Assembly (NCBI GenBank): GCA_037013495.1
Contig: CM072805.1
Coordinates: 10,202,601 to 10,266,600, forward strand
Length of the DNA stretch: 64,000 nucleotides
Reading direction: 5' to 3'
From: Hippophae tibetana
Taxonomy: Eukaryota > Streptophyta > Magnoliopsida > Rosales > Elaeagnaceae
A program made the translations under genes and the position numbers. Below, one piece after another: positions 61,101 to 64,000 of this stretch. Numbering within the stretch: the stretch's first letter is position 1; each line of letters starts with the position of its first letter. The notes under the pieces were generated by a model that saw nothing but the letters and a program-made list of their open reading frames with translations, searched no databases and was not told the origin of the DNA.

Positions 61101-64000
61101 TTGAGATAAAGTAAATCTAACGTTAAAATATTAAATTAAATATTAAAAATGCAAATATGCCCCTTATAATTTCATCTATTGATTGATATGAGGTAAATTT
61201 ATGGTTGAGAAAAGTCCATAATCATTAAAATTAACATTACACAATTGAGATTTACAAGATTCGACCTTAACATACTAATATGACAAAATTGAATACACAG
61301 TATTGTTAATATTAGTTCATTTGAATGGTCCATATTTGAGTCAAATTCAAATAAATATAGTATATGTAAATATAAACGTTAGTTTCTATTATTATCAAAT
61401 AAATAGTCGATCTATCATTGAAAAAAATCGATAGCTATAATTTTACCATTAAATAATTGAGTTAAATTAAACCTAAGGTTAAAAAATTGAATTAAATAAT
61501 ACAAATGCAAATATGCACCTTATATGTTTCAACCATTTATTGATATGAAGTCAATTTATGGTTGAGAAAAGTCTATAATCATGAATTTAACATTACACAA
61601 TTGGGATTTAGAAGATTCGACCTTAATATACTAATATGATAAAATTGAATACACCGTATTGTTAATATTAGTTCATTTGAATGGTCCATATTTGACTCAA
61701 ATTCAAATAAATATAGTATATGTAAATATAAAAGTTAGTTTCTATTAATATCAAATAAATAGTCGATCTATCTTTGTAACAATTCGATAGCCATAATTTT
61801 AACATTAAATAATTGAGATAAATTAAACCTAAGGTTAAAAAATTGAATTAAATAATACATATGCAAATATGCACCTTATATGTTTCAACCATTTATTGAT
61901 ATGAAGTCAATTTATGGTTGAGAAAAGTCCATAATCATGAATTTAACATTACACAATTAGGAATTAGAAGATTCGACCTTAAGAAACTGATATGACAAAA
62001 TTGAATACACCGTATTGTTAATATTAGTTCATTTGAATGGTCCATATTTGACTCAAATTCAAATAAATATAGTATATGTAAATATATACCTCAATTTCTA
62101 TTCTTATCAAATAAATAGTCTATCTATGGTTGACAAAAATCGATAGCCATAATCTTAAAATTAAACAATTGAGAGAAAGTAAATCTAACGTTAAAATATT
62201 GAATTAAATATTACAAATGCAAATATTACCCTTATAATTTCAACCATTGATTGATATGAAGTCAATTTATGGTTGAGAAAAGTCCATAATCATGAATTTA
62301 ACATTACACAATTGGGAATTAGAAGATTCGACCTTAACATACTGATATGACAAAATTGAATACACCGTATTGTTAATATTAGTTCATTTGCATGGTCCAT
62401 ATTTGACTCAAATTCAAATAAATACAGTATATGTAAATATAAACGTTAGTTTCTGTTATTATCAAATATATAGTCGATCTATCTTTGAAAAAATTCGATA
62501 GCTATAATTTTTACATTAAATAATTGAGTTAAATTAAACCTAAGGCTAAAAAATTGAATAAAATATTACAAATGCAAATATGCCCCTTATAAGTTTGAAC
62601 CATTGATTGATATGAAGTCAATTTATGGTTGAGAAAAGTCCATAATCATGAATTTAACATTACACAATTGCGATTTAGAAGATTCGACCTTAACATACTG
62701 ATATGCCAAAATTGAATACACCGTATTGTTAATATTAGTTGATTTGAATGGTCCATATTTGACTCAAATTCAAATAAATATAGTATATGTAAATATAAAC
62801 GTTAGTTTCTTTTATTATCAAATAAATAGTCGATCTATCTTTGCAACAATTCGATAGCCATAATTTTAACATTAAATAATTGAGATAAATTAAACCTAAG
62901 GTTAAAAAATTGAATTAAATAATAAAAATGAAAATATGCAACTTATATGTTTCAACCATTTATTGATATGAAGTCAATTGATGGTTGAGAAAAGTCCATA
63001 ATCATGAATTTAACATTACACAATTGGGAATTAGAAGATTAGACCTTAAGATACTGATATGACAAAATTGAATACACCGTATTGTTAATATTAATTCATT
63101 GGAATGGTCCATTTTTGACTCAAATTCAAATAAATATACTATATGTAAATATACACCTCAATTTCTATTCTTATCAAATAAATAGTCTATCTATGGTTGA
63201 CAAAAATCGATAGCCATAATTTTAACATTAAACAATTGAGAGAAAGTAAACCTAAGGTTAAAAAATTGAATTAAATATTACAAATGCAAATATTACCCTT
63301 ATAATTTCAACCATTGATTGATATGAAGTCAATTTATGATTGAGAAAAGTCCATAATCATGAATTTAACATTACACAATTGGGATTTAGAAGATTCGACC
63401 TTAACATACTGATATGAAAAAATTGAATACACCGTATTGTTAATATTAGTTCATTTGAATGGTCCATATTTGAGTGAAATTCAAATAAATATAGTATATG
63501 TAAATATAAACGTTAGTTTCTATTATTATCAAATAAATAGTCGATCTATCTTTGAAAAAATTCGATAGCTATAATTTTACCATTAAATAATTAAGTTAAA
63601 TTAAACCTAAGATTAAAAAATTGAATTAAATAATACAAATGCAAATATGCACCTTATATGTTTCAACCATTTATTGATATGAAGTCAATTTATGGTTGAG
63701 AAAAGACCATAATCATGAATTTAACATTACACAATTGGGATTTAGAAGATTCGACCTTAACATACTAATATGATAAAATTGAATACACCGTATTGTTAAT
63801 ATTATTTCATTTGAATGGTCCATATTTGACTCAAATTCAAATAAATATAGTATATGTAAATATAAACGTTAGTTTCTATTATTATCAAATAAATAGTCGA
63901 TCTATCTTTGTAACAATTCGATAGCCATAATTTTAACATTAAATAATTGAGATAAATTAAACCTAAGGTTAAAAAATTGAATTAAATAATACATATGCAA
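58151..64000. repeat. Irregular right end of the window, about 16.5 monomers
   Basis: No long regular higher-order period is visible. GATTCAACC monomers at 58,413 and 59,125 are two monomers apart. Monomers 59,740-60,460 echo 52,980-53,700. The last 345 bp repeat 60,455-60,800 at a shift of about 3,202 bp (AAGACCATAATC, TTATTTCATTTG, AATACATATGC). Private changes are denser: ATAAATGTCAG near 58,526, TTCATCTATTG near 61,172, AATCATTAAAATTAAC near 61,222, TTCTGTTATTATC near 62,452, AATTTTTACATT near 62,505, AAGTTTGAACC near 62,591 and CCATTTTTGACTC near 63,110. A 67-codon minus-strand open frame at 58,484-58,687 spans a monomer boundary and is not a gene. The final monomer is cut by the window edge. 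Confidence 0.8.

Larger units (their letters stand above)
1..64000. repeat. AT-rich satellite DNA array, 355-356 bp monomers, head to tail
   Basis: The entire window is a tandem array of one monomer family in a single orientation. Boundary words recur every 355 or 356 bp: either CACCTTATATGTTTCAACC or CCCTTATAATTTCAACC. I followed them from the first to the last base with no gap of unrelated sequence. The spacing of the first and last boundary marker (10 and 63,664) fits 179 periods of 355.6 bp. G+C is about 23%. Monomers differ by scattered substitutions and rare 1-10 bp indels. No long open frame, splice structure, LTR, poly(A)-tailed element, rRNA or tRNA signature is visible on either strand. 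Such arrays are known from centromeric, pericentromeric and subtelomeric heterochromatin of plants and animals; which one applies here cannot be told from sequence alone. The period is about twice a typical nucleosome repeat. Species and family name are unrecognised. Confidence 0.98.

Noticed and set aside
1-64000. CRISPR-like array (regular repeats with variable parts)
   Set aside because: The repeats are directly adjacent 355-bp units without unique spacers, the whole unit is repeated, and base composition and scale are those of eukaryotic satellite.
1-64000. Organelle or bacterial AT-rich genome
   Set aside because: An organelle or AT-rich bacterial genome would show dense coding sequence over 64 kb. 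This window has none and consists of about 180 tandem monomers.

Overview
The whole 64 kb window is one uninterrupted block of AT-rich satellite DNA. I find no protein-coding gene, RNA gene, transposon, CRISPR array or unique-sequence spacer. The basic unit is a head-to-tail monomer of 355-356 bp, always in the same orientation. The marker GTTTC/ATTTC ends at position 10 and, in the same phase, at 63,664. That span of 63,654 bp fits 179 periods of 355.6 bp, plus a last partial monomer. G+C is about 23% (hand count over the first 360 bases). Long, nearly pure satellite of this kind is typical of centromeric, pericentromeric or subtelomeric heterochromatin in a eukaryotic nuclear genome. A period near two nucleosomes fits many plant and insect satellites, but neither length nor sequence lets me name a species or satellite family.

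Each monomer has internal structure. Two stretches about 212 bp apart (143 bp to the next monomer) are diverged copies of one sequence, and weaker similarity suggests descent from a shorter, roughly 71-bp unit. Each monomer also carries a 37-bp imperfect inverted repeat and a 16-bp perfect inverted repeat that could form hairpins or cruciforms.

Above the monomer, the window records repeated unequal exchange. From left to right: block A (1-5,338, 15 monomers), which contains a 7-monomer higher-order period; one over-long 366-bp monomer (5,339-5,704); a 4-monomer period (about 7.1-9.96 kb); a near-identical second copy of block A (9,963-15,300) that lacks the 366-bp monomer; mixed monomers (16-22 kb); a 4-monomer, 1,423-bp higher-order repeat (about 20-27 kb) interrupted by a 1.2-kb block also found near 17.3 and 42.5 kb; nested duplications of 13, 6 and 15 monomers (24.5-44.5 kb); two separate 6-monomer tandem duplications of about 2,132 bp (48.5-52.9 and 53.9-58.1 kb); and a more irregular right end (58.2-64 kb) with more private changes.

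No genes act together here. What can be read is array architecture: sites of exchange, monomer gain and loss, and a CpG-decay pattern that suggests past cytosine methylation. Coordinates of large blocks are by eye and usually good to within some tens of bases, because the exchanged sequences are nearly identical. I did not find a previously undescribed functional system.
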